From NCBI GenBank assembly GCA_021731325.1, contig JAKFXP010000052.1:1-6176 (forward strand): 6,176 nucleotides of DNA, read 5' to 3'. Positions 1 to 5,014 of the stretch are shown in pieces. This DNA is from Parcubacteria group bacterium. GTDB taxonomy: Bacteria; Patescibacteriota; Minisyncoccia; Phycocordibacterales; UBA12088. The notes beneath the pieces were generated by a model that saw only the letters and a program-made list of their open reading frames with translations, had not been told where the DNA came from and did not search any database. The position numbers were made by a program, and so were the translations under genes. How positions within the stretch are numbered: the first letter of the stretch is position 1; each line of letters starts with the position of its first letter.

Positions 1-1
1 G

Positions 2-370
2 ATACCTGAGGCGGAGAAACGCACAGACAGTCTTGCACTCCTTGCACTCTTCCAAGAGGTAACCGGAGAAAAACCAAAGATGTGGGGTACGGCGATCGTA
101 GGGTTTGGCTCATACCATTATGAGTCAGCGCGCAGCGCGCAGAAGGGTGACTGGCCATTGACGGGCTTTGCCCCCCGCAAGCAAAACCTCACCATCTACG
201 TGATGCCCGGATTCAAGGAGTATAGCGAGCTCTTGAAAGATCTCGGGAAATACAAAACAAGTGGTGGAGGATGTCTGTACATCAAACGACTTTCGGATAT
301 CAATACCAGCGTACTTACCAAACTTATCAAACGATCGGTCGCAGATATGAAGAAAAAATATGCCGTCTAA
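2..370 (+). CDS. DUF1801 domain protein (5' end cut by window)
   Basis: The frame is open from base 2, so the start codon lies outside the window and 122 residues are visible. The sequence has the DUF1801 signature: an early helix ending in VTGEKPKMWG, then IVGFGSYHY, GDWPLTGFAPRK, LTIYVMPGF and, near the C-terminus, LGKYKTSGGGCLYIKRL followed by a short helix. Family members are usually about 130-150 residues, so only some 15-25 residues should be missing. The ATG at 80 is internal (it is the M of KMWG), because homology clearly continues upstream of it. DUF1801 proteins are small and probably cytoplasmic. Their biochemical role is not established, and I assign none. The stop overlaps the start of the next gene by 11 nt, which suggests cotranscription. 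The family call is firm; function is unknown. Confidence 0.88.
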   Translation: MPEAEKRTDSLALLALFQEVTGEKPKMWGTAIVGFGSYHYESARSAQKGDWPLTGFAPRKQNLTIYVMPGFKEYSELLKDLGKYKTSGGGCLYIKRLSDINTSVLTKLIKRSVADMKKKYAV

Positions 371-653
371 GAGGTTGCCGAGTTCTCCATCGGTGCCAAA
401 AATATCTGGGTACGTGCATGCCCTGAACACGCAACCCCAGGATCCCTTGCACGGTGTCACCCTCAAGACAATCCTCGAGTATTTGGTTGCCGAGTACGGG
501 TGGAAAGACCTTTCGGCGCAGATACGGATCAATTGTTTCAACAGTGATCCGAGTATCCATTCGAGTCTCACGTTTCTCCGAAAGACTCCCTGGGCACGCA
601 ACAAGGTTGAAAAACTATACATCCGGACGATACGCAAAAAAAGTACTACATAG
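360..653 (+). CDS. VF530-type (DUF2132) small DNA-binding protein
   Basis: A 97-residue protein. Residues 28-89 match the VF530/DUF2132 family: DPLHGVTLKTILEYLV, then YGWKDLSAQIRINCF, then DPSIHSSLTFLRKTPWAR and KVEKLYI. The family is named from a Vibrio fischeri protein described as DNA-binding. Its physiological role is poorly known. The ATG at 360 overlaps the end of the DUF1801 frame, as in a translationally coupled pair. The first 20 residues are a Ser/Pro/Lys-rich extension not typical of the family. An in-frame GTG at 414 would give a 79-residue protein nearer the usual length, so the start is uncertain. There is no strong Shine-Dalgarno before either start; a purine-rich AAGAAAAAA run lies just upstream of 360. 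The family call is solid, the start less so. Confidence 0.85.
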   Translation: MPSKRLPSSPSVPKISGYVHALNTQPQDPLHGVTLKTILEYLVAEYGWKDLSAQIRINCFNSDPSIHSSLTFLRKTPWARNKVEKLYIRTIRKKSTT

Positions 654-714
654 CGACTGGACTTTTGCACTGCTATACGAGTGAGGTGTCTAAGACGTTG
701 CACAGAAGCGGGTG

Positions 715-720
715 TATACT
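715..720 (+). promoter_or_regulatory. Putative -10 box of the PCD gene
   Basis: TATACT (5 of 6 matches to TATAAT) ends 6 nt before the ATG at 727, so transcription would start at about the A of the start codon. No Shine-Dalgarno lies between it and the ATG. I see no good -35 at normal spacing; the TTGCAC at 698-703 is only 11 bp away. This is therefore a weak promoter call, based on position and on the similar layout at 1150 and 5001. Confidence 0.35.
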
Positions 721-726
721 GTATAT

Positions 727-1047
727 ATGGATTTGGCAGCACAAACCTGTGTGGCATGTGACGGCGACCTCGTACCCCTTGAGAGTACTGAGGTTGAGCA
801 TCTTTTGGCTACGCTTACGGGATGGAAACATCTCAAAGGTACCATACGCAAAGAGTATACCTTTCAGAGTTTCAAAGAGGCCATTGCGTTTGTAAACAAG
901 GTGGCCGACATCGCCGAAACCGAGGGCCACCACCCCGACATCTTTGTCTGGTACAGGATGGTCACACTCTCTGTAACGACCCACGCAATCAGCGGACTAT
1001 CGATGAACGACTTCATCCTTGCGGCGAAGGTGGATGCGTCCGTGTAG
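727..1047 (+). CDS. Pterin-4a-carbinolamine dehydratase (PCD/DCoH family)
   Basis: A 106-residue protein of the usual PCD length. The family enzyme dehydrates 4a-hydroxytetrahydrobiopterin, recycling the pterin cofactor of aromatic amino acid hydroxylases. The active-site signature is complete: E64-x3-H68-H69-P70, aromatic Y76, H86 nine residues later, and D95 in the C-terminal NDFILAAKVDA helix. H68, H69 and H86 correspond to the catalytic histidines. The N-terminus MDLAAQTCVACDGDLVPL resembles the start of many bacterial PCDs, so I place the start at the ATG at 727 rather than at the in-frame GTG at 712. No phenylalanine hydroxylase or pterin gene is nearby, so the physiological substrate here is unknown. 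In bacteria lacking the hydroxylase, PCD-like proteins have been suggested to act in pterin or molybdopterin metabolism. The gene stands 73 nt after VF530 and probably has its own promoter. A diverged copy of its last codons lies at 6121. Confidence 0.9.
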   Translation: MDLAAQTCVACDGDLVPLESTEVEHLLATLTGWKHLKGTIRKEYTFQSFKEAIAFVNKVADIAETEGHHPDIFVWYRMVTLSVTTHAISGLSMNDFILAAKVDASV

Positions 1048-1126
1048 GGGGTATAGATTTGCGGTATTGAAGTGGTACTATGGGTATATAAGCGGGAGGT
1101 GAGTGATTGTTCTAATGAACACTACT

Positions 1127-1155
1127 CTAACACGCGCATTAGTATCACCTAATAC
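1127..1155 (+). promoter_or_regulatory. Putative promoter of the VOC gene
   Basis: A -35 CTAACA (1127-1132, 4 of 6 matches to TTGACA) is followed by a 17-bp spacer and a -10 TAATAC (1150-1155). Transcription would begin near 1162, only about 3 nt before the ATG at 1165, so the mRNA would be nearly leaderless. No Shine-Dalgarno is present next to the ATG. A CTAAT at 1149-1153 inside the -10, an ATTAG at 1138-1142 and a CTAAT at 1112-1116 form inverted pairs that could be an operator. Confidence 0.45.
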
Positions 1156-1164
1156 ACATGTAGT

Positions 1165-2043
1165 ATGCAAAAAATAATACCTCATTTTTGGTTCGACAAA
1201 GAGGCAAAAGAGGCAACGGCGCTCTATGTATCGCTTTTTCCGGGTTCACACGTGACCGGTGTCACGACGATCACCGACACGCCGTCGGGTGATTGCGACA
1301 TCGTGACCTTTACCCTCGCAGGTCAGGCCTTCATGGCTATTAGCGCCGGACCGATTTTTACGTTCAATCCATCGATATCGCTCTTTGTGGTGTTCGATAC
1401 CGAAGCAGAGATCGAAAAGGTCTGGAACACGCTCATCGAAGGCGGCAAAGCCTTGATGCCCTACGATACCTACCCGTGGGCCACGAAGTATGGCTGGCTC
1501 CAAGACAAATACGGACTCACCTGGCAGCTCTCTATGAGTGAGCACCATGAGACGGGTCAAAAGATCACCCCGCTCATAATGTTTACTCAAAACATGTCGG
1601 GCAAGACCAAGGAGGCGATTGAGTTTTACACCAGCCTATTTCCAGACTCACATACCGACCTGCTTGCGCCGTACGAAAAGGGTGAAGGTGATACCGAAGG
1701 CTTTATCAAGCATGCGCGGTTCACTCTTCTCGGCCAGCAGTTTATGGCGATGGACAGTTCGGGCCCGCACGAGTTTACCTTCAATGAGGCGATCTCGTTT
1801 ATCGTCAACTGCGACACGCAAGAGGAGATCGATCGGTATTGGAGCACGCTTTCGGCGGTGCCCGAGGCAGAGCAGTGTGGCTGGCTCAAAGACAAGTACG
1901 GTGTCTCGTGGCAGATCGTACCAAGCGTGATGAATGATATGATGACGAGCGGCGACAAAGAGGCGATGAACCGGGTCACGCAAGCGTTCCTCAAGATGAA
2001 AAAGTTCGACATTGCAACGTTGCAAAAGGCGTTTGATGCATGA
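1165..2043 (+). CDS. PhnB-like VOC superfamily protein, tandem two-domain
   Basis: A 292-residue protein made of two copies of the PhnB / '3-demethylubiquinone-9 3-methyltransferase-like' domain, a branch of the vicinal-oxygen-chelate (glyoxalase/bleomycin-resistance) fold. Domain 1 spans about residues 2-125 and domain 2 about 133-252. The halves show clear internal homology: FWFDKEAKEATALYVSLFPGSH pairs with residues 140-163, FMAISAGPIFTFNPSISLFV (57-76) with 194-214, and GWLQDKYGLTWQL (110-122) with GWLKDKYGVSWQI (239-251). The tail MKKFDIATLQKAF (278-290) is typical of the family. VOC proteins bind a metal and small ligands, but PhnB-type members have no agreed reaction; the methyltransferase label in databases is historical. 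No membrane or secretion signal is seen. The ATG at 1165 is the natural start because IIPHFWF begins the first domain. The gene converges on the secreted-protein gene. Confidence 0.9.
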   Translation: MQKIIPHFWFDKEAKEATALYVSLFPGSHVTGVTTITDTPSGDCDIVTFTLAGQAFMAISAGPIFTFNPSISLFVVFDTEAEIEKVWNTLIEGGKALMPYDTYPWATKYGWLQDKYGLTWQLSMSEHHETGQKITPLIMFTQNMSGKTKEAIEFYTSLFPDSHTDLLAPYEKGEGDTEGFIKHARFTLLGQQFMAMDSSGPHEFTFNEAISFIVNCDTQEEIDRYWSTLSAVPEAEQCGWLKDKYGVSWQIVPSVMNDMMTSGDKEAMNRVTQAFLKMKKFDIATLQKAFDA

Positions 2044-2049
2044 CAAACA

Positions 2050-2085
2050 TATAACGACTGATCGCGTGTGCGAACAGTCGTTATA
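2050..2085 (-). terminator. Hairpin between convergent genes
   Basis: TATAACGACTG (2050-2060) pairs perfectly with CAGTCGTTATA (2075-2085): 11 bp, then an A-A mismatch, then TCGC/GCGA closed by a GTGT loop. On the - strand the stem is followed by TGTTTGTC, a modest T-rich tail, so it best serves as terminator of the secreted-protein gene, whose stop is 47 nt upstream. On the + strand no T-run follows, but the stem lies 6 nt after the VOC stop and could also act there. The - strand tail reaches into the VOC stop codon. Confidence 0.7.
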
Positions 2086-2132
2086 GAGACTTCTAGTGTC
2101 TGAGATTGTTTAGAAGGTAAGCAGTCGGTATG

Positions 2133-3878
2133 TTACCGGTGACCACTCCCCCTACCACTCTTTTGCTTTGTGTTACCAAAGTCATTCTTGGTTGAGACTG
2201 TGCCCGAACGAATCTGTACCGTTCCAGGACAGGTGGTCTGCCTCCACCCTGGTTGCAATACTTCAGAGAGTCTATAGACACCGGGGATGAGGTTTGTGAA
2301 GGAGTACGAACCGTTTGCGGCAGTGGTGCTGGTTGCAATGGTTGCGTTGCTCTTTTTGAGAACGATAGTCCAACCAGAAAGCCCACCCTCACCCCAATTT
2401 TTGTAACCATTCCCATTTTTGTCTTCGTACTTCATACCTGAGATTGAACCCAAGCGACCGTTGACGAAGTCGTTATTTTTTGATATCTGTCCCGATGTAA
2501 GTACGACGAGGTACTGACTGGCGATTGGCGCTACCTGAACCCAGCCAGACTGTGGTACCTCACGTACATGGTACGTACCGGGGGTAAGCCCTATGAAGCG
2601 GTAGTCCCCACGCCCGTTGGTGGTGGTTGAGACCTCACCTCCGTCAAGCGCCGCATTGTTGTTGGTATCAAGGTAGATAGTCCACCCCGAGAGACCGCGG
2701 TGCTTTGCGTCCCAGCTGTGTCGTTTCCAATCGTTTTTTCCGTCCTCGTACTTGGTACCGCGAATCTCACCCTGGCCCGGTGTAGTTGTTGCGGTAGTAC
2801 TCGCGGTGTTGACGATGGTACAGCTAGTGGAGCTCCCCGCACCAAGTAGTATCGAGGCACATCCATTACTTGTTTGCGTCCACCCAGCGAGTGCGGTCTC
2901 GCTCATGTGGTACGTGCCTGCACTAAGATTACTGAGTGTGACGGTGCCAGTACCATTACTGGTTGTGATTGAGAATGGTGCAATGTCGTGGTCGCTCGTA
3001 AAATTGAAGGTTGCATTACCACCAATCGTATTTTTTATGATTGTTAACGTGGAGGTAGCGGTGGGAACTATGGGTGGAGCAAGGGGTACCGACACGGTGT
3101 TGGCATCGAGCGTTACCTGCGTTTGTGCAAACGCTCTACCATTCAGTACTGCACCCGTTTGTATGATAACCTGCTTTGCGCTCAGGATAGTCCCATTAAA
3201 CGTGGCATAGGTGCCGAGTGTTGCACCCGAGGCGCCCCCCACTTGCCAGAAGATATTTGATGCCTGTGCACCTCCCGTGAGCACTACTTTGGTGCCAGCA
3301 GGGACGCTCCCCCCGGAGGCAATACTCAAGTCACCTGCTATTTGGAAAATCCACACATCGTTCGCGCCACCGGAGAGTGTCAGGTCGGTGGGTATCGTGA
3401 CACCCGTACTCCATTTGTAGAGTCCGGGTGCGAGCACCATGCCCCCAATGTTTCCCGCGCCGAGCTCGGTCGCGGTGGGAAGTGTTCTTCCGGCAGCATC
3501 CGTGTAGGCGGTTCCCATATCGAGCACCGCATTGTCTACCAGAGTCTTGTTCGCGAGGGGTGGATTGCCCGCAAAACAGGTTTGGCTGCCGCTCCCTACA
3601 TACGCTGCATCAGTGCCGTATATAGTGCCGGTAAGTTCTGAACAAAAGACGTTGTCCATGGCAGCAGCAGTGATGGGACTCGAGCCAATGTTTCCGGTTA
3701 TACGTGTGGCATGACTTCCGGTATTCGTGATCCCCGTCTGTGAGAGGATTACAAAATTACCCGAAGACAGCAGGTCAACGGGTGCTGGACCCGCGGCGAA
3801 GGCAGCATGTGGCAAGGCAGTGATACCTAGTACAAAAGCAGCCAAGAAAGTAGTCGTTACGAGTGAATGTATGTTCAT
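2133..3878 (-). CDS. Secreted DUF3494 (ice-binding-type) protein with CnaB/SdrD_B repeats
   Basis: A 581-residue secreted modular protein. Residues 1-28 are a signal peptide with a hydrophobic core at 11-22 and an AFA|A cleavage site; the n-region has no Lys/Arg, only H4. Residues about 33-266 match the DUF3494 / ice-binding beta-solenoid family (for example LLSSGNFVILSQTGITNTG, ITGNIGSSP, GGMVLAPGLYKW, LTLSGGANDVWIFQIAGDL, NIFWQVGGASGATLGTYATF and FNGTILSAKQ). After a Pro/Thr linker, residues 278-360 form a prealbumin/CnaB-like domain. Residues 371-473 and 477-569 form two SdrD_B-like domains (G-x-I-x-G-x-KYED, LSGWTI, PGxYxxxEVxxxGW, NDF). The C-terminus is a short basic tail with no LPXTG, PEP-CTERM or transmembrane anchor. 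Members of this family bind ice or act as adhesins; ice binding here is unproven. The ATG at 3878 is followed directly by the signal peptide, and no Shine-Dalgarno is seen. The gene appears monocistronic. Confidence 0.88.
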   Translation of the reverse strand: MNIHSLVTTTFLAAFVLGITALPHAAFAAGPAPVDLLSSGNFVILSQTGITNTGSHATRITGNIGSSPITAAAMDNVFCSELTGTIYGTDAAYVGSGSQTCFAGNPPLANKTLVDNAVLDMGTAYTDAAGRTLPTATELGAGNIGGMVLAPGLYKWSTGVTIPTDLTLSGGANDVWIFQIAGDLSIASGGSVPAGTKVVLTGGAQASNIFWQVGGASGATLGTYATFNGTILSAKQVIIQTGAVLNGRAFAQTQVTLDANTVSVPLAPPIVPTATSTLTIIKNTIGGNATFNFTSDHDIAPFSITTSNGTGTVTLSNLSAGTYHMSETALAGWTQTSNGCASILLGAGSSTSCTIVNTASTTATTTPGQGEIRGTKYEDGKNDWKRHSWDAKHRGLSGWTIYLDTNNNAALDGGEVSTTTNGRGDYRFIGLTPGTYHVREVPQSGWVQVAPIASQYLVVLTSGQISKNNDFVNGRLGSISGMKYEDKNGNGYKNWGEGGLSGWTIVLKKSNATIATSTTAANGSYSFTNLIPGVYRLSEVLQPGWRQTTCPGTVQIRSGTVSTKNDFGNTKQKSGRGSGHR

Positions 3879-3894
3879 AATTTTTATACGTTGT

Positions 3895-3923
3895 TATATA
3901 TCTAATAAATACCCTCACTACAA
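3895..3923 (-). promoter_or_regulatory. Weak putative promoter of the secreted-protein gene
   Basis: Reading the - strand, TTGTAG (complement of 3918-3923) is followed by 17 bp and TATATA (complement of 3895-3900), in an AT-rich tract just before the start codon at 3878. An overlapping TATAAC two bases on is an alternative -10. The match to consensus is only moderate, and the tract is so AT-rich that other boxes are possible. Confidence 0.35.
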
Positions 3924-3987
3924 GCGCCGCTACGTACCGTGGAATATTACAAACAGTATCCGCCCACACCCCAAACATCGAACGTTC

Positions 3988-4003
3988 GCACGGTGACCCT
4001 TGG
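3988..4003 (+). repeat. 16-bp direct repeat, left copy
   Basis: GCACGGTGACCCTTGG matches GCACGGTGACCGTTGG at 4971-4986 in 15 of 16 positions, in the same orientation. The two copies flank the AT-rich CPBP gene with its promoter and terminator. By rough count, a match this good somewhere in a 6-kb window has an appreciable chance probability, so the meaning is open. Confidence 0.45.
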
Positions 4004-4056
4004 CCGCGCTGTGTACTTACAGGGTGGAGGGACTGGTGCATTTCAGGTGTGAATTC

Positions 4057-4074
4057 AAGACCACCGGTCTTTTT
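4057..4074 (+). terminator. Terminator-like hairpin without an upstream gene
   Basis: AAGACC (4057-4062) pairs with GGTCTT (4066-4071) around an ACC loop, followed by further T residues to 4074. The stem is short (6 bp) but the T-run is of the right kind for intrinsic termination on the + strand. No + strand gene ends before it; the nearest upstream coding sequence is on the opposite strand. It may end a small RNA or stop antisense readthrough. Confidence 0.4.
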
Positions 4075-4223
4075 CATGCGACAATGGAATCATGACGCAA
4101 GACGGATATGGATCATTTGGGGCACATGCCGCCGTGTGTTGTGTGCGTGGGGTGGTGTACAATGTTGGTCAGGTCAGTGCTCTGACTCGCATGCCATATA
4201 ACAAATCAGCGTGCCCACTGGTA

Positions 4224-4256
4224 CAAACAAATACCCGGAGCTGTTTGGCTCCGGGT
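4224..4256 (-). terminator. Rho-independent terminator of the CPBP gene
   Basis: ACCCGGAGC (4233-4241) pairs perfectly over 9 bp with GCTCCGGGT (4248-4256) around a 6-nt loop. Read on the - strand, the GC-rich stem is followed at once by ATTTGTTTG (complement of 4232-4224). It lies about 57 nt after the CPBP stop codon, in the correct orientation. Confidence 0.8.
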
Positions 4257-4312
4257 TATCTATACAGAATACGTTGTGACTACTTTGTCGGTTTCCAATA
4301 CACAAGGTTCGT

Positions 4313-4849
4313 TTATCGACTAGCCGATGGTGTGATGTGCCGAAGTGTACGCTGCCATAGTATGCTCCACAATTCCACCAATCGTTTATCCCAAGCGATC
4401 GCTATCCACCACAAGTTTGTCCCGATGTGAATATATGCGCAGAGTAGCAATGATTGATAGTAAATACCGAACGTGGCTACTATGACCCCGAATGCGAACA
4501 CCTTGATTAAGTAACGCAACTTCTGCCCAAGGGTCAATTCAGGGAAAACATTCCAGTGACAGATCGCAAACAATAGGCTTGATATGATTACCGCAACCCA
4601 CGCATGCATAGACAGGGCAGTGAATCCAACGATCAATGGAAGTCGGAATAATACCTCCTCAATCGTTCCGTTAATCAAACACAATTTAACCCCGGTAGTT
4701 GTCCAATATATTGTTCGGAAGTGAAACACCCCCCACATAAATGTTTTCTGCTTGTAGTACTGATTGAGCAAGTACGTACATACATATGCCACGCCAGCTA
4801 CTACTGTTAACACCACTGCTTCTGGAAAGAACAAAAGAAATCTATCCAC
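4313..4849 (-). CDS. CPBP-family intramembrane metalloprotease
   Basis: A 178-residue integral membrane protein carrying the three CPBP (CAAX protease / bacteriocin-processing, formerly Abi) motifs: E64-E65-x3-R69 in IEEVLFR, F94-x3-H98 in FAICH, and H141-x3-N145 in HIGTN. Family members are membrane glutamate-type proteases of the Rce1 fold. Bacterial ones serve in bacteriocin maturation, self-immunity or unknown processing. About four or five hydrophobic segments are visible (roughly residues 6-28, 55-78, 85-99, 113-130 and 133-152), making it a short member. I chose the GTG at 4849 because GGAGG (4859-4855) sits 5 nt before it. The longer frame from the GTG at 4861 has no ribosome site. 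The gene has its own promoter and terminator, and sampled stretches are about 42-43% GC against about 58% in a sampled stretch of the neighbouring winged-helix gene, suggesting foreign origin. No bacteriocin precursor or peptide substrate gene is seen nearby. Confidence 0.87.
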   Translation of the reverse strand: MDRFLLFFPEAVVLTVVAGVAYVCTYLLNQYYKQKTFMWGVFHFRTIYWTTTGVKLCLINGTIEEVLFRLPLIVGFTALSMHAWVAVIISSLLFAICHWNVFPELTLGQKLRYLIKVFAFGVIVATFGIYYQSLLLCAYIHIGTNLWWIAIAWDKRLVELWSILWQRTLRHITPSASR

Positions 4850-4854
4850 TTCAA

Positions 4855-4859
4855 CCTCC
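4855..4859 (-). promoter_or_regulatory. Shine-Dalgarno that decides the CPBP start
   Basis: On the - strand GGAGG is followed by TTGAA and then GTG at 4849, an ideal 5-nt spacing. This is the clearest Shine-Dalgarno next to any gene in the window and places the start four codons inside the longest frame (GTG at 4861). Confidence 0.7.
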
Positions 4860-4884
4860 ACTTTAGATTATTTTCGAAGTAAAT

Positions 4885-4913
4885 ATAATAGCACATATTG
4901 AAACAAATGTAAA
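4885..4913 (-). promoter_or_regulatory. Sigma-70-type promoter of the CPBP gene
   Basis: On the - strand TTTACA (complement of 4908-4913, 5 of 6 matches to TTGACA), a 17-bp spacer, and TATTAT (complement of 4885-4890, 5 of 6 matches to TATAAT) preceded by an extended -10 TGC. The expected transcript starts near 4878 and has a leader of about 29 nt containing the GGAGG site. This is the best promoter in the window. Confidence 0.75.
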
Positions 4914-4970
4914 TGGTCTAACCGCCTCGAACTACGGATAGCCACCAAACCCCGACAACGGTGGATGGCT

Positions 4971-4986
4971 GCACGGTGACCGTTGG
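4971..4986 (+). repeat. 16-bp direct repeat, right copy
   Basis: Partner of the copy at 3988-4003 with a single mismatch. Within it ACGGTGACCGT (4973-4983) is a perfect inverted repeat around a central G, which the left copy lacks because of the mismatch. It covers the expected -35 region of the winged-helix gene. Confidence 0.45.
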
Positions 4987-5006
4987 TGTATGGGTTGTGC
5001 TATTCT
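4976..5006 (+). promoter_or_regulatory. Putative extended -10 promoter of the winged-helix gene
   Basis: TATTCT (5001-5006) is preceded by TGC, giving an extended -10. A loose -35, GTGACC (4976-4981), lies 19 bp upstream. Transcription would begin near 5013, about 2 nt before the ATG at 5015, so the message would be almost leaderless. An AGGA at 5007-5010 could instead act as a weak ribosome site if transcription started further upstream. The perfect inverted repeat ACGGTGACCGT overlaps the -35. Confidence 0.5.
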
Positions 5007-5014
5007 AGGATCAT

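Larger units (their letters stand above)
3879..4312. other. Intergenic region, no convincing gene
   Basis: This 434-bp stretch separates the secreted-protein gene from the CPBP gene, which are both on the - strand. It holds the promoter region of the former, a perfect 10-bp palindrome CGAACGTTCG (3979-3988), one copy of a 16-bp direct repeat (3988-4003), a + strand terminator-like hairpin (4057-4074) and the CPBP terminator (4224-4256). The open frames here, such as + 4092-4430, give Cys/Arg-rich sequence with no recognisable motif; that one runs through the terminator and into the CPBP gene. No tRNA-like fold was found. It could contain a small RNA on the + strand ending at 4074, but no convincing promoter for it is visible. 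Confidence 0.5.

Noticed and set aside
125..757. 210-residue - strand frame opposite DUF1801 and VF530
   Set aside because: Both + strand genes have firm family matches, and the antisense frame has none and would cover two genes at once.
1103..1177. Possible leader peptide before the VOC gene, with GGGAGG at 1094-1099 and GTG at 1103 or ATG at 1115
   Set aside because: The frame does not stop near the VOC start but runs on out of frame into it, the Shine-Dalgarno spacing is poor (3 or 15 nt), and the encoded sequence has no attenuator features.
3775..4077. 100-residue - strand frame overlapping the start of the secreted-protein gene
   Set aside because: It is out of frame with a clear signal peptide and includes its promoter region; the sequence resembles no family I know.
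3960..4090. Possible tRNA or structured RNA, because of GAATTCAAG near a pairing segment
   Set aside because: The T-loop and its stem do not meet tRNA pairing rules, and no acceptor stem or anticodon arm could be drawn on either strand.
4092..4430. 112-residue + strand frame starting ATGACGCAAGAC, with a GACAAT 7 nt upstream
   Set aside because: The product is Cys/Arg-rich with no motif, runs through the CPBP terminator and covers the CPBP 3' end on the other strand. The -10 match is weak and no -35 is seen.
4861..4861. GTG at 4861 as the CPBP start
   Set aside because: It has no ribosome site, while the GTG at 4849 has GGAGG at 5-nt spacing; the four extra residues are not part of the conserved core.
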